Source: Deltaproteobacteria bacterium (GTDB lineage Bacteria > Myxococcota > JADLHZ01). From it: 64,000 nucleotides of DNA. The notes below the pieces were generated by a model. The model was given only the letters and a program-made list of their open reading frames with translations. It made no database searches and was not told the origin of the DNA. Position numbers and translations under genes: made by a program. Each line of letters opens with the position of its first letter. Position 1 is the stretch's first letter. The stretch covers positions 176,381-240,380 of the forward strand of contig JADLHZ010000084.1 in assembly GCA_020848545.1 (NCBI GenBank), given 5' to 3'. Of this stretch, positions 18,609 to 27,079 are shown in pieces.

Positions 18609-19528
18609 GTGATCCGACCCGCCGACCAACTTGCGGCCTTCCGCACGCGCGAGCCCGAGGTGGCCGATCTCTTGATCCGCGTCGCCAAAAGCGGCGGCGA
18701 TCCCGGCTTGCGCGCGCTGGCGGCCGCGAGCGGGATTGCGGCGACCGATCTTTGCGCGATCCTCGACGCGGATGGCGTCAGCCCACGGCCGCTCGGGAAG
18801 CTGCCGCCGGTGGTGAAGGACGCCGCGTACGGTGCCGTTGCTGCAGGAGCCACGGGACGTCAGTTCGCGTTTGGCGGCAAAGCGGAGATCGACGCGACGC
18901 GGCTGGTGTCGCATGCAGAAACCATCGCGCTGAAGCGCGAAGTCGTCGCGGTGCTGAGCCAAGTGCTGCCACCGGACGCGATGCGTTTGCTAAAAGGATC
19001 CGAGCTCTCGCTACGCGTGTTTGCGTCAGCGCAGCAAACACCGAGCCCCCGCGAGCGCGACACCTTCGGCGAAGGCCGAGCTGCCTTGACGGCGCGAGAG
19101 CACACTTCGCGAAGCGGCCTCGCCGGCACCTATCGCTACCAGCTGCACGAAGTGACGGTGCGCAACATTGATGATCCGCCATCGCTGCGCACGTACATCA
19201 CGCACGAAGTGATGCACGCGCTCGATTGGTGCGTGTGGGACGGCAAGGCGCGCTCCGAACGCGCGGATTTCCAAGCGCTCTTCACGCCGCGTCGCTCGCG
19301 CCGATCGTCAAAGACGCCCGAGAGCTCGAGCGGCGCGGCGCGAAGCTCGAGGCCTTTCACGCGTACTTCATTGGGCGAACGTTCATGGAGCTTTACGGGA
19401 TGACCAAGGACCCGAAGGTGCTGCTGGAGGCAAAGCACTACCTCACCAAAAGTACGTCGTTCCCCGACTCGAAGCCCATCGTCGAAGACTGCGAGCGAGC
19501 CCTGCGCGGTGTGAAGTTCGCGAGCTGA
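18609..19528 (+). pseudogene. HExxH metalloprotease-like gene with frameshift
   Basis: Two overlapping frames together spell one protein of about 305 residues. The first, from GTG 18609, carries a helical N-terminal domain and the zinc motif THEVMHALDW (residues near 198-207). Around 19283-19300 the reading continues in another frame with SLAPIVKDARELERRGAKLEAFHAYFIGRTF (broken here at SLAPIVKDA / RELERRGAKLEAFHAY), which supplies the third zinc ligand Glu in EAFHAYF, and ends at 19528. HExxH plus E.F..YF is the pattern of the anthrax lethal-factor-like (ATLF) metalloprotease domain, which I infer as family. Either the gene is broken or the assembly has an indel. In the first frame the protein would run on out of phase to 19403. 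Confidence 0.7.
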
Positions 19529-19587
19529 TCATCCCACATGACGCGGAAATAACGGCCTCGCACCTAGCTGCGTGTTAACTTTCGGGC

Positions 19588-20913
19588 ATGGAGCTGAACG
19601 ACATTCTCGCGATCGCCTTGAAGGGCGGCGCGTCGGACATTCACTTGAAGGCCGGCCTGCCGCCGATGTTTCGCGTCGACGGCTCGCTCGTTCCGCTCAA
19701 AGACGGCGCCCGCCTCCCGCCCGAAGAGATCGCGCGGATGTGCTTCTCGATCATGAGCAACGCGCAGAAGGAAAAGTTCCGCACCATGAACGAGCTCGAC
19801 CTCGCATACGGCGTGCCGGGGCTCGGGCGCTTTCGCGTCAACGTGTTCATGCAGCGCGGCACGATGGGCGGCGTTTTTCGTGTGATTCCGTTCAAGGTGC
19901 GCACCGTCGACGAGTTGTCGTTGCCGCCGGTGGTCAAGCAGATCGCGTTGGAAGAGCGCGGCCTCGTGCTCGTCACCGGCACGACCGGCTCGGGTAAGTC
20001 GACCACGCTCGCCTCGATGATCGATCACATCAACTCGACCGAGACGACGCACATCATGACCGTCGAGGATCCGATCGAGTTCTTGATCCGCGACAAACGG
20101 TCGGTCGTGAACCAGCGCGAGGTCGGCGTCGACACGCTGTCGTTCTCGCAGGCGTTGCGGAGCGCGCTGCGCCAAGATCCAGACGTCATCCTCGTCGGCG
20201 AAATGCGCGACCTCGAGACGATCGAGATCGCGCTGACCGCCGCCGAGACCGGCCACTTGGTGATGTCGACCTTGCACACCTTGGACGCGACCGAGGCGAT
20301 CAACCGCATCATCTCGGTGTTCCCGCCGTATCAGCAGAAGCAAGTGCGGATTCAGCTCGCGTCGATCTTGAAGGCGGTGCTCTCGCAGCGCTTGGTGCCG
20401 CGCGCCGACGGCAAAGGCCGCGTGGCGGCGCTCGAGATTCTGCGCACGACGGCGCGCGTCCGCGAGCTCATCGAGGACAAGGATCGCACGAAGGAATTGC
20501 ACGACGCGATCGCCCAAGGCGGCGTGACCTACGGCATGCAGACCTTCGATCAAGCGTTGATGGCGCTCTTGGAGCAGGGCGCGATCACCTACGAAGAGGC
20601 GCTGCGCCAAGCGACGAACCCCGACGACTTTGCGCTGCGCGTGTCGGGCATCAGCGGTACCTCGGATTCGGCCAGCGGAGCGGCGGACTGGCAAAAGCCG
20701 ACGACCGGACCGCACAAGATCACACCGCCGCCGGCTGCCGCGCCCGCGCCGAAGCAGGTGCCGGTAGCGGCGAACGCTCCTCGCGCCGCGGTCGCGAGCG
20801 TCGCCACCGTGCAACGCGTGGTGCCTGAGGGCGCGTCGGTCCCTGTGGCGCCGGGCGCGACCGCGCCGGCCGAAGAGGCGCCGAAGCCCGAGTTCGAGAT
20901 CACCCGGTTCTAG
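19588..20913 (+). CDS. pilT: Type IV pilus retraction ATPase PilT
   Basis: Hexameric ATPase that depolymerises type IV pili at the inner membrane and powers twitching or social motility. Residues 1-105 form the PAS-like N-terminal domain (ALKGGASDIHLKAGLPP). The Walker A is GTTGSGKST (131-139), the Asp box IMTVEDPIEF, Walker B DVILVGEMRD, and the His box TAAETGHLVMSTLHT. The core matches the usual length of about 350 residues. A Pro/Ala-rich tail of about 80 residues (365-441) is added, possibly a docking tail. ATG 19588 begins directly at the fold. The recX start lies 3 bp after the stop. Other pilus genes are not in the window. Confidence 0.96.
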   Translation: MELNDILAIALKGGASDIHLKAGLPPMFRVDGSLVPLKDGARLPPEEIARMCFSIMSNAQKEKFRTMNELDLAYGVPGLGRFRVNVFMQRGTMGGVFRVIPFKVRTVDELSLPPVVKQIALEERGLVLVTGTTGSGKSTTLASMIDHINSTETTHIMTVEDPIEFLIRDKRSVVNQREVGVDTLSFSQALRSALRQDPDVILVGEMRDLETIEIALTAAETGHLVMSTLHTLDATEAINRIISVFPPYQQKQVRIQLASILKAVLSQRLVPRADGKGRVAALEILRTTARVRELIEDKDRTKELHDAIAQGGVTYGMQTFDQALMALLEQGAITYEEALRQATNPDDFALRVSGISGTSDSASGAADWQKPTTGPHKITPPPAAAPAPKQVPVAANAPRAAVASVATVQRVVPEGASVPVAPGATAPAEEAPKPEFEITRF

Positions 20914-20916
20914 TGC

Positions 20917-21339
20917 GTGCCCGACGCGCGCGCGATCGTGCTTCGCCTGCAAGCGCAGGGCGATCACAGCGAAGCCGAGGTGCGCGCGCAGCTCGAGCGC
21001 CGTGGCTTCTCCGCCAGCGAGATTGAGGACGCCGTGCGCTGGGGCCGCGAGGCAGCCGCGCTCTCCGACGCGCGGGCCAAGGAGTCGACCATCAACCGCG
21101 GCGTCGCGCGCAAGCGGGGTGCTTTGCGCGTGCAGGCGGATCTCGAACGGCGCGGGCTCGATCCTGCGCTCGACGTCGACAGCGCAGCAGAAACCGAGCG
21201 CGCGCGCGCCGCGCTCGGACCGCAGCTGAAGCGCTTCGCCGCCGCGCCGACGAAGGCTGCGGCGTGGCTCGCGCGACAAGGCTACGAAGAGGACGTCTGC
21301 CGGCGCGTCGTCGAGGAACTGATCGGCCCGCTCGAGTGA
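20917..21339 (+). CDS. recX: RecA regulator RecX
   Basis: RecX binds RecA filaments and limits recombinase activity. The 140-residue product starts at GTG 20917, 3 bp after pilT, and consists of three-helix repeats: VLRLQAQGDHSEAEVRAQLERRGFS (given in short as RLQAQGDHSEAEVRAQL), then VARKRGALRVQADLERRGLD, then AAWLARQGYEEDVCRRVVEE. These are the RecX pattern L..RG....I...L. The protein is acidic/basic mixed and without other domains. The gene order recX-alaS matches the old recA-recX-alaS cluster of proteobacteria, which supports the call. A perfect 11-bp palindrome 5 bp after the stop (21344-21366) may terminate its transcript. Confidence 0.85.
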   Translation: MPDARAIVLRLQAQGDHSEAEVRAQLERRGFSASEIEDAVRWGREAAALSDARAKESTINRGVARKRGALRVQADLERRGLDPALDVDSAAETERARAALGPQLKRFAAAPTKAAAWLARQGYEEDVCRRVVEELIGPLE

Positions 21340-21343
21340 TCCC

Positions 21344-21411
21344 GAAAAGGGACCCGGTCCCTTTTCCCCCGAAAAGGGACCGGGGAGGAATTCGTCGAAA
21401 AGGGACCGGGG
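21344..21411. repeat. Cluster A of gaaaagggaccgggg repeats, upstream of alaS
   Basis: Three copies. The first (21344-21366) is a perfect palindrome of two 11-nt arms around one central C, each arm reading GAAAAGGGACC outward-in. Copies two and three (GAAAAGGGACCGGGG) lie at 21371-21385 and 21397-21411. The sequence after the last copy, GTTTTCGTGGGCG then CGTGCTACG, recurs before prfC (cluster B). The alaS start follows 50 bp later. Confidence 0.8.
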
Positions 21412-21461
21412 AAGTTTTCGGGGGCGTTTTCGTGGGCGCCCCTGCGTGCTACGACGGCGGG

Positions 21462-24278
21462 ATGCGTTTTGCGGCGGCTGAGATTCGGTCCAAGTTCCTG
21501 TCGTACTTCGAAAAGCACGGGCACCGGGTGGTCAAGAGCGCGGCCCTCGTGCCGCACAACGATCCGACGCTGCTGTTCACGAACGCCGGCATGGTGCAGT
21601 TCAAGGACCTGTTCACCGGCAAGGAGAAGCGCGACTATTCGCGGGCCGCGTCGAGCCAAAAGTGCGTTCGCGCCGGCGGCAAGCACAACGACCTCGAGAA
21701 CGTGGGCGTCACCGCGCGCCATCACACCTTCTTCGAAATGCTCGGCAACTTCTCGTTCGGCGACTACTTCAAGAAAGACGCGATCACGCTGGCGTGGAAG
21801 TTCGTCACGGAGGAGCTCGGCATCGACAAGACGCGCCTCTGCGTCACGGTGTTCAAGGGCGAGAACAACGTCCCGGCCGACGAAGAAGCAGCGAAGCTCT
21901 GGCAAGACGACTGCGGCATCCCGAAGGAGCGCATCTTCCGGCTCGGCGCCAAGGACAACTTTTGGGCGATGGGCGACACCGGCCCGTGCGGCCCGTGCAG
22001 CGAGATCCACTTCTACCAAGGCGATCTCTCGCCCGAAGCGGCGCTGAAGATCTTCGACACGCCCGCCGCCGACGATCAGTGGATCGAGATCTGGAACCTC
22101 GTCTTCATGCAGTTCGAGCGCTTCGCCGATGGCCGCCTCGAATCGCTGCCGAAGCCGTCGATCGACACCGGCATGGGCCTCGAGCGCGCCGCTGCGGTGG
22201 CGAACGGCCTGAAGTCGAACTACGAGACGTCGCTCTTGCGCCCGCTGATCGACAAGGCGGCGGCGATGTGTAAGAAAAACTATACATCGTCGCAGAGCCC
22301 GGACGATGTCTCGCTGCGGGTGCTCGCCGATCACGCGCGCGCCTCGGCGTTCCTGATCGCCGACGGCGTCTTTCCGTCGAACGAAGGCCGGGGCTACGTG
22401 CTCAGACGCATCATGCGCCGCGCGATCCGCCACGGCGAGCGGCTCGGCTTCGACGACTTGTTCTTCCACGAGATCACCGACGCCGTCGTCCAGCAGATGG
22501 GCGACGTCTATCCGGAGCTGCGCGAGAGTCGCACGGCGATCGGCAAGTGGGTGCGCAACGAGGAAGAAGGCTTCCGTCGCACGTTGAAGACCGGTCTGCG
22601 TTTGTTGAGCCAGCGCGTCGAGAAGCTGCAGGCCCAAGTGCTCCCCGGCGACGACGCTTTCGAGCTCTACGACACCTACGGCTTCCCGCTCGATCTCACC
22701 GAGGTGATCCTGCGTGAGCGCGGTTTCACCGTCGATCAGCCCGGCTTCGACAAAGCGTTGGAGGCCCAGCGTGCGCGCGCAGGTGCGTTCAAGAACGAAG
22801 ACAAAGGTGTCGCCGACGTCTACAAGGCGCTCGCGTTGAAGCTCGGGCCGACGAAGTTCCTCGGCTACGAGCTGAAGGAATCGGCCGAGCAGGGCTGGCA
22901 CATCGAAGGCGCGGGCGTCGAAGCTGGCTACGTCAAGTGCACCGTCAAAGCGCTCGTGCAAAACGGCCAGCCCGTCGAGCACGCGACCGGCCCCGTCGAC
23001 ATCGTGCTCGATCCAACGCCGTTCTACGGCGAGTCCGGCGGCCAGCAGGGCGATCGCGGCGGCGAGCTGGCGATGTCCGGCGGCAAGCCGTTCGCGAAGG
23101 TGAAGAACACGCTGAAGCCGGTCGAAGGCTTTCACGTGAGCCAGATCGACGCGACGGTGCCGGTGCGCGTGGGCGACACCGTGCTCGCGCGCTACGACGC
23201 CCACGATCGCTTCGAGACGCGCCAACACCACTCGGCGACGCATCTCTTGCACAAGGCGCTGCACGACGTGCTCGGCGACCACGTCAAGCAAGCGGGCTCG
23301 CTCGTGACGCCCGAGCGCTTGCGCTTCGACTTTTCGCACTTCGAAGCGCTGACCGGCGAGCAGCTCGACGCGATCGAGCGCCACGTGCAGGAGCGCATCG
23401 CGAAGAAGGCGCCGATCGTCACGGAGGTGCTCGGCTTCGAGGACGCCAAGAAGGCCGGCGCAGTCGCGTTGTTCGGCGAGAAGTACGGCGACTCGGTGCG
23501 CGTGCTGACGATGGCGGACAGCAAAGAGCTGTGCGGCGGCACGCACTCGTTCAACACCGGCGACATCAAGGCGCTGCGCATCGTGAAGGAGGAAGCGATC
23601 GCGGCGGGCGTGCGGCGCGTGGAAGCCGTCGTGTCCGAGTCCGCGAAGAAGCTCGACGAGCAGCGCCAGCAGCAGATCGCCGAGCTGTGGACGAAGGCCG
23701 GCGGCGGCGGCGCAGCACCGGCGATCCCGGTCGAAGATCATCGGTGGCTGCTGCGCGTCGCGAACAACTTTCCGAAAGCGGCGCAAGAGCTCGTCGCCGA
23801 GGCCAAAGCGAAACGATCGCCGGCGACGCAGCAGGTCGTCCTCCAGCTCGTGAAGAAGCGCGAGGAGGACGAGGTCGCGAAGAAGCAGCAGGACCAAGCC
23901 CAATCGGCGCAGCTCGGCGCGGTGGCGCAAGCGCTCGCGAAGAAGGCCAAAGACATCGGCGGCACCAAGCTCGTCGCCGAGATCATCGAAGGCGTGTCGG
24001 CGAAGGACCTGCGCAGCTATGCCGATCGCGTGCGCGATCATTTGGGCAGCGCGCCGCACGTGGTCGCGCTCGGCGTGGTCGCCGAAGGCAAAGCGTCGGT
24101 CGTCGTCGCCGTGAGCAAAGATCTGACGGCGAAGTACAAAGCCGGCGACATCGTGAAGACGGTGGCGCAGGCGATCGGCGGCTCGGGCGGCGGCAAGCCC
24201 GACTTCGCGCAGGCCGGCGGTCCGAACGTGGCCGCGCTCCCGGCGGCGCTGAACGGCATCGCGGCGTCCTTGGCGTGA
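21462..24278 (+). CDS. alaS: Alanyl-tRNA synthetase
   Basis: Charges tRNA-Ala and edits mis-charged Ser/Gly. 938 residues, slightly longer than E. coli AlaS. Class II core at the N-terminus (PHNDPTLLFTNAGMVQFKDLF, in short NDPTLLFTNAGM; then RHHTFFEMLGNFSFGDYF, and motif 3 MGLER). The editing domain has HHSATHLLHKAL and CGGTH, its zinc/catalytic ligands, and a C-terminal C-Ala domain (about 800-938) ends in GGSGGGKPDFAQAGG. ATG 21462 starts at the conserved MRFAAAEIRSKFLSYF. An upstream in-frame extension would translate the repeat cluster and is not credible. The gene follows recX in conserved order. Confidence 0.98.
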   Translation: MRFAAAEIRSKFLSYFEKHGHRVVKSAALVPHNDPTLLFTNAGMVQFKDLFTGKEKRDYSRAASSQKCVRAGGKHNDLENVGVTARHHTFFEMLGNFSFGDYFKKDAITLAWKFVTEELGIDKTRLCVTVFKGENNVPADEEAAKLWQDDCGIPKERIFRLGAKDNFWAMGDTGPCGPCSEIHFYQGDLSPEAALKIFDTPAADDQWIEIWNLVFMQFERFADGRLESLPKPSIDTGMGLERAAAVANGLKSNYETSLLRPLIDKAAAMCKKNYTSSQSPDDVSLRVLADHARASAFLIADGVFPSNEGRGYVLRRIMRRAIRHGERLGFDDLFFHEITDAVVQQMGDVYPELRESRTAIGKWVRNEEEGFRRTLKTGLRLLSQRVEKLQAQVLPGDDAFELYDTYGFPLDLTEVILRERGFTVDQPGFDKALEAQRARAGAFKNEDKGVADVYKALALKLGPTKFLGYELKESAEQGWHIEGAGVEAGYVKCTVKALVQNGQPVEHATGPVDIVLDPTPFYGESGGQQGDRGGELAMSGGKPFAKVKNTLKPVEGFHVSQIDATVPVRVGDTVLARYDAHDRFETRQHHSATHLLHKALHDVLGDHVKQAGSLVTPERLRFDFSHFEALTGEQLDAIERHVQERIAKKAPIVTEVLGFEDAKKAGAVALFGEKYGDSVRVLTMADSKELCGGTHSFNTGDIKALRIVKEEAIAAGVRRVEAVVSESAKKLDEQRQQQIAELWTKAGGGGAAPAIPVEDHRWLLRVANNFPKAAQELVAEAKAKRSPATQQVVLQLVKKREEDEVAKKQQDQAQSAQLGAVAQALAKKAKDIGGTKLVAEIIEGVSAKDLRSYADRVRDHLGSAPHVVALGVVAEGKASVVVAVSKDLTAKYKAGDIVKTVAQAIGGSGGGKPDFAQAGGPNVAALPAALNGIAASLA

Positions 24279-24297
24279 GCGCGAACGTGAGCGACGA

Positions 24298-25797
24298 ATG
24301 AGCGATGAACCGACCGACACGAAGGTGCCGGACGCGGCGCAGGAGAAATCCGGCGCGGCGCCGGCGCCGAAGCCCGCGGCGGCGAAGCCGAAGCCGAAGA
24401 AGGCCGCGGCCAAGGACGACTTTGGCGATCCGGGCCTCACCGCGAAAGGCCTCGAGCCGATCGGCTTCGAGCAGCGAACGCGCGCGGCGTGGCAGCACGG
24501 CCTCGACGTGTTTGGCCTCGTGCTCTCGCCGACGCAGCTCGCGATCTTGCTGACGATGTTGCCGCTCGTCGACGCGACCAAGCCGGCGCTGCTCGGCGTG
24601 CTCGGCGGGATGTTGCTCGGCGCGATGTTCGCGGTGCTCATCGCGACGCCGCTGCTCCGCTATGGGCTCTCGCTCGGCGTGCTCTCGCGTTCGGCGTACG
24701 GAGTGCGCGGCGCGCTGATCGTTCCGCTCGTGCGCGTGATCCTCGGCGTCGGCTTCTTCGCGCATGCGGCGGTCATCGCGGTGCTGACGCTGATGTGGTG
24801 CACGCTGTGCCTCACGCCGGTCGTCGTGCCGGCGTTTCAGCGCGTGCCGCTGCTCGGGACGATGTCGCTGATCACGGTAATCGGCGCGTTCATCCTCGGC
24901 ATCACGGTGTGGGCGTTCGCCCGGGAGCTGAAACGCGGCACCGCGATCGCGCTGCTCGTGCCGGGTGTCGTGCTGCTGCTCGCGCTCTTCTTGATGCCGG
25001 GAAATCTCCCGCTGGGCACGGCGTGGGGCATGGTCGATCTCGTGGAGCGGGCGCAGACCGACAACGTGGCCCCCGTGATCATCGGCGCGGCGCTGTGGAG
25101 CGCGAGCCTCTTCACGCTGCCGGTGAATGAAGCGCGCAAGGTGTCGACGCAGCTCGGCCAGTCGGTGAGCGTGCTCGCGAGCGTGGTGCCGTGGCTGCTC
25201 GGCGGCTTGGGCTACGCGCTCGCGGTCTTGTCGAGCGGCAAGAGCGACACCGGCTTCTTTGACTTGCCAGCGCTCGCGTGCCGGCGCCTGAGCTCACCCT
25301 GGCTCGTGCTCGTCCTCACTTGCTCGACCGTCGCGCTCCTGTGGCCGATGGCGCTCTCGGCCAAGCGCAGCGTGCAGCTCGGCATGCTCGAGCTCGTCCA
25401 GTCCCCGAAGGTGCGCCGCGCCGGCGAGTACACGCTGCTCGGCCTCGCGCTCTTGGGTGCCGTGCTCGTGCGCGGCGGCCTCGTGCGCTACGGCTACGAA
25501 GCGCTGCTCGGCCTCGCGTGGCTACACGTCGTGCTCGTCGCGTGCGTCATCGTGCACTACTTCGTCGTCGAGCGCGCACGGCTCGTGCTCGACGATCTCT
25601 ACACCTATCGCGGGCGTTATCGCGGCGTGCTTGGCGTGTCGCCTTCGGGCGTCTTGGCAATCGCCGGCGGCTGCGCGGCGGTCGTGTGGGCGAGCAAGGT
25701 CGGCTACCTCTTGAGCATCGGCGCCGCGCTAGGCATCGGCACGGCGGCGCTGCTCTACGTCGTCCTTGCGAGCGTGCAGCGGCTGATCCAAAGGTAA
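24298..25797 (+). CDS. NCS1-like permease, divergent
   Basis: A 499-residue integral membrane protein with about 12 hydrophobic segments. The part LLRYGLSLGVLSRSAYGVRG and the following PLVRVILGVGFF look like the NCS1 (nucleobase/thiamine-type cation symporter) signature, where a P/S-x-L-x-R-x-x-F/Y-G element precedes TM3. The substrate cannot be told. The first 45 residues are cytosolic, very rich in Ala, Lys and Pro (PKPAAAKPKPKKAAAKDD), and unusual for the family. The start at 24298 lies 19 bp after alaS, so the genes are probably co-transcribed. Neighbours give no hint to the substrate. The family call is moderate; the transporter nature is strong. Confidence 0.75.
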   Translation: MSDEPTDTKVPDAAQEKSGAAPAPKPAAAKPKPKKAAAKDDFGDPGLTAKGLEPIGFEQRTRAAWQHGLDVFGLVLSPTQLAILLTMLPLVDATKPALLGVLGGMLLGAMFAVLIATPLLRYGLSLGVLSRSAYGVRGALIVPLVRVILGVGFFAHAAVIAVLTLMWCTLCLTPVVVPAFQRVPLLGTMSLITVIGAFILGITVWAFARELKRGTAIALLVPGVVLLLALFLMPGNLPLGTAWGMVDLVERAQTDNVAPVIIGAALWSASLFTLPVNEARKVSTQLGQSVSVLASVVPWLLGGLGYALAVLSSGKSDTGFFDLPALACRRLSSPWLVLVLTCSTVALLWPMALSAKRSVQLGMLELVQSPKVRRAGEYTLLGLALLGAVLVRGGLVRYGYEALLGLAWLHVVLVACVIVHYFVVERARLVLDDLYTYRGRYRGVLGVSPSGVLAIAGGCAAVVWASKVGYLLSIGAALGIGTAALLYVVLASVQRLIQR

Positions 25798-25800
25798 CGC

Positions 25801-26457
25801 ATGCGTCGCTTCATCTTCTTACTGTTGATCGCGTGTAAGACCTCGGCGCCCACGGTGGAGGCGCCGAAGCAAGAGATGCCGCCGCCCTTCGACATGCGCG
25901 CGCGGCCAGGCTTGCTCTTCACCTACCTCGACGAGACCGGCGCGCAGCAGACGACCGAGAAGCTCGACGAGATCCCGAGCGAGCGCCGCCAAGCCGTGCG
26001 AGTCATCGATCTCAATGTGCCGCCAGAAGCGCGCGGTGCCGGCAAGTGGATCTACCTCGCCGACCTGCGCGAGGCGAAGCCCGACGGCAGCTACCCGTAC
26101 CAAGCGCTGAGCGCCGTGAAGTTCGATCGCGCGGTGGCGACGGCGCCGATTCGCCACAAAGTGGACGAGGCGCTTGCGCAGTCGGCGAAGCGGGTTACCG
26201 TGTACTCGACGTCGTGGTGCGGCGTGTGCAGCAAGGCGAAGGCTTTCCTGAAGGCGAAGAAGATCGACTTCGTCGAGCGCGACGTGGAGAAGGACGAGTC
26301 GGCCATGGTCGAGCTCGCCGAGAAAGCGAAGCGCGCGAAGGTGCAGCCGCAGGGCGTGCCGGTGATCGACGTCTACGGGCAGCTCATGCTCGGCTTCGAC
26401 GAGGCGCGTCTCACCGAGCTGCTCGCCAAGGGGCCGACGAACGGCGTGACATTGTAG
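25801..26457 (+). CDS. Lipoprotein with glutaredoxin-like domain
   Basis: A 218-residue protein with a short lipoprotein signal (MRRFIFLLLIAC, acylated Cys12). Residues 20-125 form an uncharacterised domain (ARPGLLFTYLDETGAQQTTE, WIYLADLREAKPDGSYPYQ). The C-terminal domain (about 130-215) is glutaredoxin/thioredoxin-like, with the redox motif CGVC (140-143) in VTVYSTSWCGVCSKAKAFL and the cis-Pro loop GVPVIDV (about 190). It should act as a thiol oxidoreductase on the periplasmic side of a membrane. The ATG lies 3 bp after the permease stop, and lspA follows 55 bp later. CGVC in place of CPYC is less usual for glutaredoxins. Confidence 0.85.
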   Translation: MRRFIFLLLIACKTSAPTVEAPKQEMPPPFDMRARPGLLFTYLDETGAQQTTEKLDEIPSERRQAVRVIDLNVPPEARGAGKWIYLADLREAKPDGSYPYQALSAVKFDRAVATAPIRHKVDEALAQSAKRVTVYSTSWCGVCSKAKAFLKAKKIDFVERDVEKDESAMVELAEKAKRAKVQPQGVPVIDVYGQLMLGFDEARLTELLAKGPTNGVTL

Positions 26458-26512
26458 TGACGCTCGTGATGAAATAGTTTCCTGGGTCACACGTAGAGGG
26501 CTCGGAGGTCTC

Positions 26513-27079
26513 ATGCTCAGCCATCGCCGCCGCGTGCTCTTCTTCTTCGTCACGATTTCGACCTTGCTCGTCGCCGACCAGCTGACGAAGCTCTGGGCCG
26601 TGCGCGCGCTGACCCACGTGCAGGCGTCACACCCGGGCACCGCGCTCGAGCACTACTCCGTGCTGCACCCGGTGCCGGCGCGGCCTTTGTTCTTCGCCGG
26701 CCGCTGGGGCTACTTCGAATACGCCGAGAACCCAGGCGCCGCTTGGAACATCCTCTCCGGCGCCCACGAGTCGTTCCGCTATCCGTTCTTCTTCGTCGTC
26801 GGCATCGTCGCGATGACGCTGATGACGATCTACTACTTCCGCGCGAAGCCCGAAGAGCGGCTGCGGCGTGTGGCGCTCGCGTGCATCATCGGCGGGGCCC
26901 TGGGCAACTTCGCCGATCGCATGCGCCTGCGTTACGTCATCGACTTCGTCGTCGTCGATCTCGGCAGCTTCTATCGCTGGCCCACCTTCAACTTCGCTGA
27001 CGCCGCTGTCTCGATCGGCGTCGTGCTTCTCGTCGCTGAGTCGTTCAAGAAAGCGGATCAGCCGGCCGCGCGGGCGTAG
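26513..27079 (+). CDS. lspA: Signal peptidase II (lipoprotein signal peptidase)
   Basis: Aspartyl protease of the inner membrane that removes the signal peptide of prolipoproteins after diacylglyceryl transfer. 188 residues with four transmembrane helices. The two catalytic aspartates lie in GGALGNFADRM (Asp135) and FNFADAAVSIG (Asp163), and ENPGAAWNI (72-80) is the conserved N-terminal motif. Some extra residues (about 35-65, VQASHPGTALEHYSVLHPV) form a longer first periplasmic loop than in E. coli. The 3' end overlaps the end of the convergent glgA gene by 22 bp. It would process the many lipoproteins coded in this window. Confidence 0.96.
   Translation: MLSHRRRVLFFFVTISTLLVADQLTKLWAVRALTHVQASHPGTALEHYSVLHPVPARPLFFAGRWGYFEYAENPGAAWNILSGAHESFRYPFFFVVGIVAMTLMTIYYFRAKPEERLRRVALACIIGGALGNFADRMRLRYVIDFVVVDLGSFYRWPTFNFADAAVSIGVVLLVAESFKKADQPAARA

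Noticed and set aside
21282..24641. 1119-codon minus-strand open frame opposite alaS
   Set aside because: Antisense of a well-supported alaS; low-complexity composition and no motif.
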